Assembly (NCBI RefSeq): GCF_900016645.1
Contig: NZ_CDGJ01000002.1
Reading direction: 5' to 3' (one strand)
Source: Acididesulfobacillus acetoxydans
GTDB lineage: Bacteria; Bacillota; Desulfitobacteriia; Desulfitobacteriales; Desulfitobacteriaceae
Length of the DNA stretch: 64,000 nt
How positions within the stretch are numbered: position 1 is the stretch's first letter; every line of letters starts with the position of its first letter. The notes under the pieces are model-generated. The model worked only from the letters and a program-made list of their open reading frames with translations. It was not told where the DNA came from and searched no databases. The position numbers and the translations under genes were made by a program. Positions 17,341 through 26,169 of the stretch are shown piece by piece.

Positions 17341-19319
17341 TTGAAGCAAAGCATACGAAAGCGCACCTGATTGCGGGGCTGATCTTCGTGATCCTGGCGA
17401 GCCACCTGCCGGTCATGTACACCCTGTTTTATCATAACCTGACCGGCGCCCCGACCGCGGCAGGCGGATGCATTAATCTAACGGGGCTTTCTCCCGCCCG
17501 GAAAATCGTTCTGGACGGGAAGTGGGAATTCTATTGGAACCGCCTGATTGCCGGCGAACCAGAGCAGGCGGACAAGCCGGATTTTCTCATCAGGGTGCCG
17601 GATTATTGGTCGAAGTACAAAATCAATGGCAAGTGGCTGCCCGCGAGCGGGTTCGCAAGCTATCGCCTCACGCTCCAAGGGTTTGACTATCCCCGTCCCG
17701 TCACGGTTTACCTACCGGATTTCGGCAGCGCCTACCGTGTATTCATCGATGGCGTGCCGGCCGCGGAAAGCGGCATCTTATCGAAGGACACCCAAAAGAT
17801 ATTTACGGTTCCCAAGGCGAAACTCTACCCTGTGACGCTGTCTGCGGGAGAAACGCACGAGGTGGTCATCGAGGCGGCGAGCACGCGGTTTTCCGGACTG
17901 TACATGGCCCCTGTTCTAGAGGATTATGGCCGTGCCCTCCAGGAAGAAAGCGCCCGGGATAATATCCGGTTTATTCTCTTCGGAACCGTGCTGTTTTCCT
18001 TTTTCGTCCTAAGCATCATCTACAAGCTTTCCTTCCGCAAAGGGATACGCTCCGCCTGGCTGCCGGCGATGATCTTCTTCGTGCTTTTGCGTCTGATGCT
18101 GACCACCGAGTTCTACAGCTTCTGGCAGAAAACCGTATTTTTCAATCTCTCCTATGAAGCCACCAACGCTCTGATGTTTTTTGCCACCTTCGCGCTCAAA
18201 TTCTTGCTGATTTTTCTGCTCCAGGAGCAATTCGGGGTCGCTTTTTCCCGCAAGGAAAAAGGGTTCTTTTTCCTTTACTATACCGCGCTCTACCTCCTAT
18301 ATCTGTTCATTCCGCACGGGGTCTACAACCGGTATCTGACGATAGCGCTGCCTGCTTCCACCTTTGCTTTGGAGTTCTACTCCTTTTTTAAGATCTACTT
18401 CGGCCGGCAGCAACTGAAAAAGCACGGCCTGCTGATTTACTGGGGCGTTGTCCTGGCTATCTCCGGGCTGATCATGGACAGCTATTATATCAACGGCAAC
18501 ATTTACCCCAATATGTCGCTGGCACTGTTCGTTTTGCTTTCGGCCTACCTGATGATCCTCAGCCTGGCTTACGCCTTGCGTACTGCGGATGTGTACAACG
18601 ATTTGGCCTTATCTTCTTCCCGTCTGGCGCTGGCCAAGAGCCAAATTGACATGCAGAAGGAATATTATGACACCTTAAGCGGGCAGATGAACGAGATTCG
18701 CGCGATCCGGCACGACCTGCGCCATTTTGTCGGCGTGATCAGGGGGTTGGCAGAGGAAGGACGCTATGCCGACCTGGAACGGTTTGTGAGCGAATACGCG
18801 GAAAAGAGCGAAACCGATCCGCTGCCGTTCTTTTGCGAAAATGTCGTGGCCAATTCCATTTTGGGGTACTACTCCTTGAAGGCCAAGGAAGTTGGCCTTC
18901 CGTTTCGTTGCGCCTGCAGCATCCCAAGCCGACTAGCCATGAGCGACAGCGATCTTTGTGTCGTTTTGAGTAATGCTTTGGAAAACGCGATCGAGGCGTG
19001 CGGGAATCTGGACAATCCGGATGAGCGGTTCCTAGCGGCGGAGGCGCGAACCGTCAACGGTCAGTTGCTTTTAAAAATCGAGAATGCCTATAACGGCCGC
19101 CTGAACCTCCAAGACGGGGACTATCGCTCAACCAAGAGCGGAGAATTTCACGGAATAGGCCTGCAGAATATCAAAAAGGTCGTGGATGCCTGCGGGGGAT
19201 TCGTCAAAACTCAACACAACGGGAAAGTTTTCACCCTGATGGCCGCCTTTCCCAATCCCTGCGCTGCGGAGGACAGCCACGGCGGCAATCCGCCGGATGC
19301 AGCCATTCACTCATCATAA
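17337..19319 (+). CDS. Sensor histidine kinase, 7TMR-DISM/GHKL type
   Basis: This 660-residue membrane kinase is partner of the preceding regulator. An N-terminal membrane anchor (about 10-30) is followed by an extracellular beta-rich 7TMR-DISM domain binding small ligands, possibly carbohydrates (about 40-200). Seven membrane helices come next (about 205-420), then a short coiled coil, the phosphoacceptor box AIRHDLRH with H459, and a GHKL ATPase domain (SNALENAIEAC, GIGLQNIKKVVDACGG). ATG 17337 overlaps the regulator stop at 17338-17340; the frame upstream of it overlaps the regulator gene and is not coding. No peptide pheromone gene is visible nearby, so the signal is unknown. Confidence 0.9.
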   Translation: MIEAKHTKAHLIAGLIFVILASHLPVMYTLFYHNLTGAPTAAGGCINLTGLSPARKIVLDGKWEFYWNRLIAGEPEQADKPDFLIRVPDYWSKYKINGKWLPASGFASYRLTLQGFDYPRPVTVYLPDFGSAYRVFIDGVPAAESGILSKDTQKIFTVPKAKLYPVTLSAGETHEVVIEAASTRFSGLYMAPVLEDYGRALQEESARDNIRFILFGTVLFSFFVLSIIYKLSFRKGIRSAWLPAMIFFVLLRLMLTTEFYSFWQKTVFFNLSYEATNALMFFATFALKFLLIFLLQEQFGVAFSRKEKGFFFLYYTALYLLYLFIPHGVYNRYLTIALPASTFALEFYSFFKIYFGRQQLKKHGLLIYWGVVLAISGLIMDSYYINGNIYPNMSLALFVLLSAYLMILSLAYALRTADVYNDLALSSSRLALAKSQIDMQKEYYDTLSGQMNEIRAIRHDLRHFVGVIRGLAEEGRYADLERFVSEYAEKSETDPLPFFCENVVANSILGYYSLKAKEVGLPFRCACSIPSRLAMSDSDLCVVLSNALENAIEACGNLDNPDERFLAAEARTVNGQLLLKIENAYNGRLNLQDGDYRSTKSGEFHGIGLQNIKKVVDACGGFVKTQHNGKVFTLMAAFPNPCAAEDSHGGNPPDAAIHSS

Positions 19320-19332
19320 TTCTACGATTCTT

Positions 19333-19365
19333 TACCTTGCAACATGCTTTGCAGGGTATTTTTAT
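19333..19365 (+). terminator. Terminator after the two-component pair
   Basis: TACCTTGCAA at 19333-19342 pairs with TTGCAGGGTA at 19349-19358 (one G-T pair), followed by a short T run (ATTTTTAT). Confidence 0.7.
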
Positions 19366-19451
19366 ACCAATTTCGGCGAAAAAGGGGGTCAATTTCGCCA
19401 TGTCCATGCCGCGGGCTATTTTCTAAGTTATACTGAAATAGGGTGATCGGG

Positions 19452-19802
19452 ATGCTTTACCGGCTTTATCCGCAAACAAACCAGACTCGGATGTTCAGGG
19501 AGAAAAACAGCCGAAGCAAAATCCCCTATTGTACCGTTAATAAAATGAGGGAGCTGTATCCCGGCGGAGACTTTGTCATTATCGGAGAAATCGGGAACTT
19601 TAAGGAGGTGTTTGGCGGTCAGGATGTACTTATGATAAGTGCAGGCAAAGCGATCCCCATATTTCCCAGGGGGAGCCTGATGAAACCTTTGGAGTGGATC
19701 GCGGGGTATGTCGCGGTGGGGGAAAACACCTATGTCGCTGCGGTAAGGAGTATAATCCCCACTTTCCTCCGCCGCCGAAAGCGAAGGTCGGTGAAGCTTT
19801 AA
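19452..19802 (+). CDS. Hypothetical protein, probably frameshifted
   Basis: This 116-residue frame starts at ATG 19452 (GTG 19443 is also in frame). The central part (GDFVIIGEIGNFKEVFGGQD, then VLMISAGKAIPIFPRGSL and WIAGYVAVGENTYVAA) looks like a real beta-rich protein. After about residue 97 it turns into an arginine-rich tail. The alternative frame from about 19750 to 19885 (PKAKVGEALNDIPKVVDESE, then RWEMFSLAEWDYRGGQ) reads more like protein. A single frameshift near 19745-19760 therefore probably splits one gene of about 145 residues. I do not recognise the family. Confidence 0.4.
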   Translation: MLYRLYPQTNQTRMFREKNSRSKIPYCTVNKMRELYPGGDFVIIGEIGNFKEVFGGQDVLMISAGKAIPIFPRGSLMKPLEWIAGYVAVGENTYVAAVRSIIPTFLRRRKRRSVKL

Positions 19803-20023
19803 ACGACATTCCTAAGGTTGTAGACGAAAGCGAGAGATGGGAAATGTTCAGCTTGGCCGAGTGGGATTACCGTGGCGGTCAGTAGCCGTCACTCTGGGGC
19901 GGGGGCAGACCTTTGCCTGGCTCACCGGTCAGCCGCTTGTTTCCCCGGGCCGAAGTGGCACGGCGTTGTGGGAGCTATTGCCGGTCTAGACCGAGCAGAA
20001 AGGTTCTTGTGCGGAGAAAGGGG

Positions 20024-21178
20024 ATGGTTGCCATCAAGAGGGTACTGGTGACTGGCGCAGCCGGTTTTATTGGCAGAAACCTGGCAGGCGCTCTGGCTGC
20101 CCTGGACGATGTGGAGATTCTCAGGTTCGACGGGGAGAATACGGGGGCAGAACTGCAGGAGATGGCTAAGGCCGCTGATTTCATCTTTCATCTGGCCGGG
20201 GTCGACTGTTCGCAGGATGTCGAGGAGTATGACGCGGGGAACCGGCGGCTGACGGAAGAACTTGTGGCTTATCTTCGGGAGGCGGGTCGGAAAACTCCGT
20301 TCCTTCTTTCCTCTTCCACAGAGGCGGAACTGGACCATCCTTACGGGCGAAGCAAGCGGGGTGCGGAGGCGGCGGTGCTCGGATATGGCGGAGATACGGG
20401 TGCTTCTGTCTTTATCTACCGGCTGCCCAGCGTGTTTGGCAAATGGTGCCTGCCCAACGACAAGCGTCCTGTTGCCACTTTCTGCCATAATATCGCTAAC
20501 GATCTCCCCATCACGATCAGAGACCCGGGGGCCACTTTGAACCTTGTTCATGTCGATGATGTTGTCGACGAATTTATGGGGCAACTGGAGGGAAGGTTCG
20601 GGCCGGAGCTGCCGGTGGCCGAGTTGATATCGCAAAAACGCTGGACGCCCTATTCGGTTTACCCGGTTTACCCGCTGAAGCTGGGGCAAGTCGCGGATCT
20701 CCTCTATTATTTCAAGGCGGGACGCCAAACTCTCGCTATCCCGAATGTGGGGGATGAGTTTACCCGGAAGCTTTACTGCACTTATCTGAGTCATCTGCCG
20801 GAAAACAGGTTCACTTACCCTTTGCAAGTAAAGGCCGGTGCGGGCGGCTTTTTCGCTGAGTTTATCAAGACGCCCGAGCGGGGGCAGGTGTCCGTGCACG
20901 TTCTCAAACCGGGCACCACCACGGGCAACCATTGGCACCAGAGCCGCTGCGAGAAGCTCCTGCTCGTGAGCGGCCGGGGAGTCGTGCGTCTGCGCAAGGT
21001 CCACGGTGATGAGGTACTGGCCTGCTTCGTCAGTGGGGACAATCCGGAAGTTGTGGACATTCCCTCGGGCTTCGCGCATCATATCCAAAATCTCGGCAAT
21101 ACAGAGCTGGTGATTGTCCTCTGGGCCAACAAGCCGTTTGATCCGGGCAAGCCGGGCACGAGTTTTCTCGAGGTGTGA
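20024..21178 (+). CDS. CapF/WbjC-like NAD(P)-dependent dehydrogenase with cupin domain, copy A
   Basis: This 384-residue bifunctional protein resembles CapF, which acts in UDP-N-acetyl-L-fucosamine synthesis for capsules. Residues 1-245 are an extended SDR: the nucleotide-binding GAAGFIG, then DFIFHLAGVD, and the Y107-x3-K111 pair in HPYGRSK. Residues about 270-384 are a cupin with metal-binding GNHWH (H303, H305) and a FAHHIQNLG motif. ATG 20024 follows GAGAAAGGGG; earlier in-frame codons lack a ribosome site. The usual partners CapE and CapG are absent, so the pathway is incomplete here. A diverged paralogue lies at 24952-26106. Confidence 0.85.
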   Translation: MVAIKRVLVTGAAGFIGRNLAGALAALDDVEILRFDGENTGAELQEMAKAADFIFHLAGVDCSQDVEEYDAGNRRLTEELVAYLREAGRKTPFLLSSSTEAELDHPYGRSKRGAEAAVLGYGGDTGASVFIYRLPSVFGKWCLPNDKRPVATFCHNIANDLPITIRDPGATLNLVHVDDVVDEFMGQLEGRFGPELPVAELISQKRWTPYSVYPVYPLKLGQVADLLYYFKAGRQTLAIPNVGDEFTRKLYCTYLSHLPENRFTYPLQVKAGAGGFFAEFIKTPERGQVSVHVLKPGTTTGNHWHQSRCEKLLLVSGRGVVRLRKVHGDEVLACFVSGDNPEVVDIPSGFAHHIQNLGNTELVIVLWANKPFDPGKPGTSFLEV

Positions 21179-21309
21179 CCCACAAAGCCTGGCGACTCAT
21201 TCTCATGCTGTTTTGAACTCGTTATGGTTAGGTGACTAAATAAGGACGCCCCTAGATCATCCATACCCGGCATAGCAACAAATGATCTGAAGGCGCTGGC
21301 CTCTGCACA

Positions 21310-21489
21310 AATTGTAGGTGAGTAATATTGGCTTCATCTTTGGTGGCAATGCAAAAATCGCTGTAGTCGCTTTCATTGCGGATAACGCTTGCGTCATTTA
21401 TGATTTCGGACATGGATATGTCGAATATAGTCCTCGAAAGCCGATTTTAGACGGTATTTTGCAAGGTCTACCCTCTCCTGACTAGGCAC
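21310..21489 (-). pseudogene. HEPN-domain protein remnant with internal deletion
   Basis: On the minus strand GTG 21489 opens PSQERVDLAKYRLKSAFEDY, the start of a HEPN (pfam05168-type) protein. After about 26 residues the frame breaks. In the neighbouring frame (about 21420 down to 21310) comes MSEIINDASVIRNESDYSDF followed by CIATKDEA, the conserved C-terminal end of the same family. The helices between are deleted. The GTG overlaps the stop of the nucleotidyltransferase remnant, as in intact MNT/HEPN toxin-antitoxin pairs. Confidence 0.75.
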
Positions 21490-21724
21490 TGATCCGTACC
21501 CCTTCTTTGTCCACATTTCGGAAGAAGGCGTTGGCCGCTTTATATTTATCGAATTCCGCCATATTTTCGACGATTGGCGAAATGACAACATCATATTGAA
21601 TCTCCGCCCTTATCTTGCGTACTAAGCCCATAATGTCTTCTTCGCTATTAATCCCTGCCTTCTCAAATTCACCGCTCATTTCCTTTTGCAAGGTGCGCAT
21701 AGCATAGAGGTTTGCGTTCATCAC
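21482..21724 (-). pseudogene. Chimeric remnant: antitoxin-like N-terminus joined to minimal-nucleotidyltransferase C-terminus
   Basis: The 80-codon frame reads MNANLYAMRTLQKEMSGEFE then KAGINSEEDIMGLVRKIRAE, which resembles antitoxins paired with PIN-type toxins. It switches to YDVVISPIVENMAEFDKYKA then FFRNVDKEGVRISA, the typical C-terminal end of minimal nucleotidyltransferases (MNT, MntA-like). The catalytic GSxxxG...DxD part is missing. The stop overlaps the HEPN start. The junction near residue 42 suggests deletion between two neighbouring toxin-antitoxin loci. Confidence 0.6.
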
Positions 21725-21836
21725 AATGGCATAACAATTTTTCAGACAACAGCCGTTTGCAGGACTTTGGGGGAATTTGTGGAATGTTAGACCCCATTAG
21801 GAAAATCGCCAAGGAATTCTTAGGAAAGGGGTAACC

Positions 21837-24329
21837 ATGAAGATTTCGGTTCGCAGACTGGTCGAATTTGTCCTGCAGCAGGGGGATCTGCAGATGGGGT
21901 CGGCCGGGGCGTCGCGCACGCTGGAGGGGATAAAGGCCCATCAATATCTGCAAAAAGCGGGTGTGGAGAGAACGGAGAGACGAAACGCGGCCGCTTCTGA
22001 GGGAACAAATCTTGAGGCCAACGCTGCGGACGGAGGTACGGTGCCTCAGTATTTGCCGGAGGTGACGCTGACTTATCTCTATGAAGAGGGCGACCTGCGC
22101 CTGGAGATCAAGGGGCGGGCCGACGGGGTCATGCGGGATGCATCGGGTGTCTGTATCGAAGAAATCAAGTCCACGACTTTTGAACTGGACCTGATTGATG
22201 AGGAATACAGCGCTTTGCACTGGAGTCAAGCTCAGTGTTATGGCTTTATGTACGCTGTTCAGGAGGGCCTTGAGGAAATCGGGGTGCAGTTAACCTATTT
22301 TCAACTCGATACCACCCAGACTAAACGGCTGAGAAAACACTTCAGCTTCAACGAACTGTCGGATTTTTTCTTTTCCCTGATCCGGGACTATCTGGCCTGG
22401 GCCGTTCGTTTGCAGGACTGGAAAAAAGAGCGGGACGCGAGCATCCACCGGCTCAAATTTCCTTTTGGCTCCTACCGTCCTGGCCAGAGGGATTTGGTCG
22501 TTGCGGCCTACAAGACGATTCAAGAAGGGAAAAAGCTGTTTGTCCAAGCCCCGACCGGTATCGGAAAGACGATGGGAGTCCTCTTTCCGGCCTTGAAGAG
22601 TTTGGCGGACGGGTTGAGCCAAACGATTTTTTACTTAACGGCCAAGACCATCACGCGGACCGTGGCCGAAAAAACCTTGGGGGACTTACGAAACGAGGGA
22701 CTTTCGCTGAAAGCGCTCACGCTGACTGCGAAGGATAAAATATGTTTTCTGCCTGAAAGAGTCTGCGATCCCAACATCTGCCTCTTCGCACGCGGGTACT
22801 ATGATAGGCTGCGTCCGGCGATGGAGGACGTGTTTACGGAAAGGGCCTGGACCCGCCCGGTTATTGAAGCGTATGCCCGGAAGCAGGCGCTTTGCCCTTT
22901 TGAGTTTTCGCTGGAGTTAGCGAATTGGGCCGATGTGGTCATATGTGATTATAATTATGCCTTTGACCCGCGGGTCTACTTACGGCGTTTTTTCCTGGAA
23001 GGGGGGGAGTACCTCTTTTTGGTTGATGAGGCGCATAACCTGGCGGACCGGGCGCGGGAAATGTTTTCGGCAGATCTCACAAATGAGCCTTGGCGGACAT
23101 TAAAGCGGGTTGTGCAAGACTTCCCGGGGCTCTCGAAGAGTATGACCAGGGTGAATACCGCGTTTGTCAAGGAGAAAAAACGGATCGAGGCTCTGCCGGA
23201 AGAAAACATTGCACAGCAACAGGAGTCAAGGAGCCTCTCGGGCAGCCTGACAGGCAGCCCGAGGGGCCGAACCCGGGGTACCGGTCATGAGGATTATGCC
23301 GAGAAGAGCCTTCCCAACGCGCTGCTTCAGGCCCTGCGGAAGTTCGTCCGGGAAGCGGAAATCTTTCTCAGGAAGAACGCAGAACCCGTGCCGTGGCAGG
23401 ATGAATTTCTCGAGTTGTACTTTCAGGCGTTGAATTTTCTCCGGACTTCTGAGGGCTATGATGAGCATTATGTGACTTACTGGGAGTCTGAGCCGCCGGA
23501 TCTCAGAGTGAAACTCTTTTGCCTGGATCCGTCCCTGCCATTAAAAGAGGCCTGGGGACGGGCGAGGGCGGCGCTGCTATTTTCGGCAACCTTGAGCCCC
23601 TTGGAATATTTCATGCAAATCTTGGGCGGGGAGTCGGATTCCTATAAACTGAGGTTAGGCTCGCCGTTTCCGGCGGAAAACCTGAGTTTACTCATTGAAA
23701 ATCGCATCTCCACGAAGTACCGACAGCGCTCGGCAACCTATCCTATGGTAGCGGAAGCCATCGCTTCGACGGTAGCCGGGAAGAAGGGAAATTACCTCGT
23801 CTTTTTTCCGTCTTATGAGTACCTTGAGGCGGTTTACCGTGAGTTCACAGGTTTGAACGTAGGGCCGAGGGTGGTTTGCCAGGTTCCGGGCATGGCGGAA
23901 GCCGAGCGGGAAGGCTTCTTAGCGCTCTTCACGCCGGAGCGGGAGGAAACCTTGGTCGGATTTGCCTTGATGGGGGGCATCTTCGCCGAGGGCATCGATC
24001 TCAGCGGGGACAGGCTTTCCGGGGCCGTCATCGTGGGAGTGGGTCTGCCCCAAATCGGTCTGGAACGTGAACTCATCCGTTTGTATTACCAGGAACGCTG
24101 CCGGCAGGGCTTTGAATTTGCTTATATGTATCCGGGCTTTAATAAGGTGCTGCAGGCCGTCGGGCGGGTGATTCGAACGGAAACGGATAAGGGGGTGGTG
24201 CTCCTGATCGACGAACGCTTTGGCCGCCATGATTACAAGAAGATCTTCCCGCGCGAATGGGGAAATGCCCGTTATGTGGGAAAGACAGAGGGAGTCGGGG
24301 GGGTGCTGAAGGAGTTTTGGGAGGGATGA
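21837..24329 (+). CDS. Cas4-like nuclease fused to XPD/DinG-type Fe-S helicase
   Basis: This 830-residue protein has an N-terminal PD-(D/E)xK nuclease region, with GRADGVM and IEEIKSTT near residues 87-108, resembling Cas4/RecB-type domains. A superfamily 2 XPD/DinG helicase follows: Walker A APTGIGKT with K244, DEAH box D397-H400, and C-terminal motifs LLFSATLS and QAVGRVIRT. Four cysteines (C303, C310, C315, C353) between motifs I and II match the XPD [4Fe-4S] cluster, with KDKICFLPERVC leading. Such enzymes unwind 5'-3' at forks or bubbles; the nuclease could trim the products. ATG 21837 follows AAGGGGTAACC. The gene stands alone in its strand block. Repair or defence are both possible. 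Confidence 0.87.
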   Translation: MKISVRRLVEFVLQQGDLQMGSAGASRTLEGIKAHQYLQKAGVERTERRNAAASEGTNLEANAADGGTVPQYLPEVTLTYLYEEGDLRLEIKGRADGVMRDASGVCIEEIKSTTFELDLIDEEYSALHWSQAQCYGFMYAVQEGLEEIGVQLTYFQLDTTQTKRLRKHFSFNELSDFFFSLIRDYLAWAVRLQDWKKERDASIHRLKFPFGSYRPGQRDLVVAAYKTIQEGKKLFVQAPTGIGKTMGVLFPALKSLADGLSQTIFYLTAKTITRTVAEKTLGDLRNEGLSLKALTLTAKDKICFLPERVCDPNICLFARGYYDRLRPAMEDVFTERAWTRPVIEAYARKQALCPFEFSLELANWADVVICDYNYAFDPRVYLRRFFLEGGEYLFLVDEAHNLADRAREMFSADLTNEPWRTLKRVVQDFPGLSKSMTRVNTAFVKEKKRIEALPEENIAQQQESRSLSGSLTGSPRGRTRGTGHEDYAEKSLPNALLQALRKFVREAEIFLRKNAEPVPWQDEFLELYFQALNFLRTSEGYDEHYVTYWESEPPDLRVKLFCLDPSLPLKEAWGRARAALLFSATLSPLEYFMQILGGESDSYKLRLGSPFPAENLSLLIENRISTKYRQRSATYPMVAEAIASTVAGKKGNYLVFFPSYEYLEAVYREFTGLNVGPRVVCQVPGMAEAEREGFLALFTPEREETLVGFALMGGIFAEGIDLSGDRLSGAVIVGVGLPQIGLERELIRLYYQERCRQGFEFAYMYPGFNKVLQAVGRVIRTETDKGVVLLIDERFGRHDYKKIFPREWGNARYVGKTEGVGGVLKEFWEG

Positions 24330-24951
24330 GACGAGTCATAGCCTTGGTAAATGATAAGTATAGTTACCTTTTGGTAATTTAATGGGTCGCAAAGGTGAAC
24401 TATGATTGGCAGGAAGGATTTTCCCTGCGGACGACGAATAGTACGTTCAGTAGGCATAAAGTCGGTAAGCCATCTAAACCACTACCAAATAAATACGCAG
24501 GGTTCGATTCGGTAACGGGGGCCCGAGTGGTCCCGTGGAAATCTTGCCCCCCCAAAAGCTTAGCCGCAGGTTCCGGCTTTAGCCATAGGAAGGTTCAACA
24601 AAACCTTGCAACAGATAGGTGCGCAACGAGCGGCTTGCTTTAGTTTCCCCTTCTATGTCCCTGGGGACGGGTGTCCCAGATTCATGTCTGTGCTACCTGC
24701 TACTATAGAGAAGAGTCAAGCGGCGGCTGACGCGAGCAATTTGTCAAACTGAGGCGAACGCGGGTACGCTTCTGGGGAGGCGGACGCGAGCAAGAAAGCG
24801 AGGTGGACAGGGGTCGTCAAGTTCAGACAGGATGGATTTTCAGCGTGCCCCGGTGGTCTTGCCTCAGACCTACATGCGGGCCGAATGCTTCAGCGTTGCG
24901 GGTGGCGTCGTCTGCTTAGACTTTAAAAGGTCTTGGTGTGGAGAAGGGTGG
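24330..24951. other. Intergenic region with IS-end-like hairpin sequence
   Basis: No convincing gene is present; a frame at 24395-24643 has no ribosome site. TTACC-TTTT-GGTAA forms a small hairpin near 24363-24376. A segment near 24563-24605, carrying TTCCGGCTTTAGCCATAGG, resembles the segment at 26125-26155 and, inverted, that at 27082-27118. Confidence 0.4.
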
Positions 24952-26106
24952 ATGATTGCTATCAAGACTGTACTGGTGACGGGCGCAGCCGGTTTCATCG
25001 GCAGAAATCTGACAGGCGCCCTAGCAGCCCTGGAGAATGTGGAGATTCTCAGATTCGACACGGGGAATACCAAGGAAGAACTTCGGGATATGGCAGGAGC
25101 CGCTGACTCTATTTTTCACCAGGCCGGGGTAGACTGTTCACAGGACCCCGAGGAGTATGACATGGGAAACCGCCGGCTGACGGAAGATCTGGTGGCCTAT
25201 CTCCGGGAGGCGGGTCGGAAAACTCCGCTCCTCTTCTCCTCCTCTACAGAGGCGGAGTTGGACCATCCTTACGGGTGGAGCAAGCGGGACGCGGAGGCTG
25301 CGGTACTCAGGTATGACCAAGATGTGGGGGCCCCCGTCTTTGTCTACCGGCTGCCTAGCGTCTTCGGCAAATGGTGCCTGCCCAATCATAATAGTTTTGT
25401 TGCCACGTTCTGCCATAACATCGCCAACGGTCTCCCCATCACGATCAGCGACCCGGGAGTTACGCTGAATTTCGTTCATGTTGATGATGTTGTCGGTGAA
25501 TTTATAGGTCAGCTGGAGGGGAAGTTTGGACCTGATCTGCCCGTGGCTGTGTTGATGTCGAAACAACGCTGGACGCCTTATTCGGTCTATCCGGTCTATC
25601 CGTTGAAACTGGGCCAGCTTGCGGATCTCCTCTATTACTTCAAGGCGGGGCGCGAAAATCTAACGATTCCGAATGTTGGGGATGAGTTTACCTGGAAACT
25701 TTATTGCACTTATCTTAGTTATCTGCCGGAACATAGGTTTAGCTATCCATTGAGAGCAAAGGTCTCCGCCAGCGGTTCCTCTACCGAGTTTATCAGGACG
25801 CCTGATCGCGGACAGGTGTCCGTGTACGCACTCAAGCCGGGTACCACGATGGGCAACCATTGGCACTACAGCCGCTGCGAGAAGCTCTTGGCCGTAAGCG
25901 GCCGAGGGGTCGTGCGTCTGCGCAAGGTCCATGGCGACAAGGTGCTCGCCTACTTTGTGAGCGGGGAAAATCCGGAAGTAGTGGATATCCCTCCGGGTTT
26001 TGTGCATCATATGCAAAATCTCGGCGATACTGACCTGGTGATGGTCCCCTGGGCCAATAAACCATTGGATCCGAGTAAGCCGGACACGATTTTCCTCGAG
26101 GTGTGA
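24952..26106 (+). CDS. CapF/WbjC-like NAD(P)-dependent dehydrogenase with cupin domain, copy B
   Basis: This 384-residue paralogue of the protein at 20024-21178 has the same length and colinear motifs: GAAGFIG at the N-terminus, HPYGWSK with the catalytic Y and K, and the cupin GNHWH plus FVHHMQNLG. ATG 24952 follows GAGAAGGG, as in copy A. Most differences are conservative, so both copies are probably functional. Here the gene is followed after 63 bases by the YdcF-like copy B, giving a probable two-gene operon for envelope polysaccharide. The original partner enzymes are not in the window, so the exact sugar substrate is open. Confidence 0.85.
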   Translation: MIAIKTVLVTGAAGFIGRNLTGALAALENVEILRFDTGNTKEELRDMAGAADSIFHQAGVDCSQDPEEYDMGNRRLTEDLVAYLREAGRKTPLLFSSSTEAELDHPYGWSKRDAEAAVLRYDQDVGAPVFVYRLPSVFGKWCLPNHNSFVATFCHNIANGLPITISDPGVTLNFVHVDDVVGEFIGQLEGKFGPDLPVAVLMSKQRWTPYSVYPVYPLKLGQLADLLYYFKAGRENLTIPNVGDEFTWKLYCTYLSYLPEHRFSYPLRAKVSASGSSTEFIRTPDRGQVSVYALKPGTTMGNHWHYSRCEKLLAVSGRGVVRLRKVHGDKVLAYFVSGENPEVVDIPPGFVHHMQNLGDTDLVMVPWANKPLDPSKPDTIFLEV

Positions 26107-26169
26107 CCAAAAGTCTCAGTCGCCTGCTTCCGGCCTTAGCCATGGGGAGGTTGCACCAACCGTAAAACA

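Noticed and set aside
19922..21088. 388-codon minus-strand frame opposite CapF copy A
   Set aside because: Shadow frame of the CapF gene, with no recognisable motifs.
24395..24643. 82-codon frame between helicase and CapF copy B
   Set aside because: No ribosome site or recognised family, and it overlaps IS-end-like hairpin sequence.
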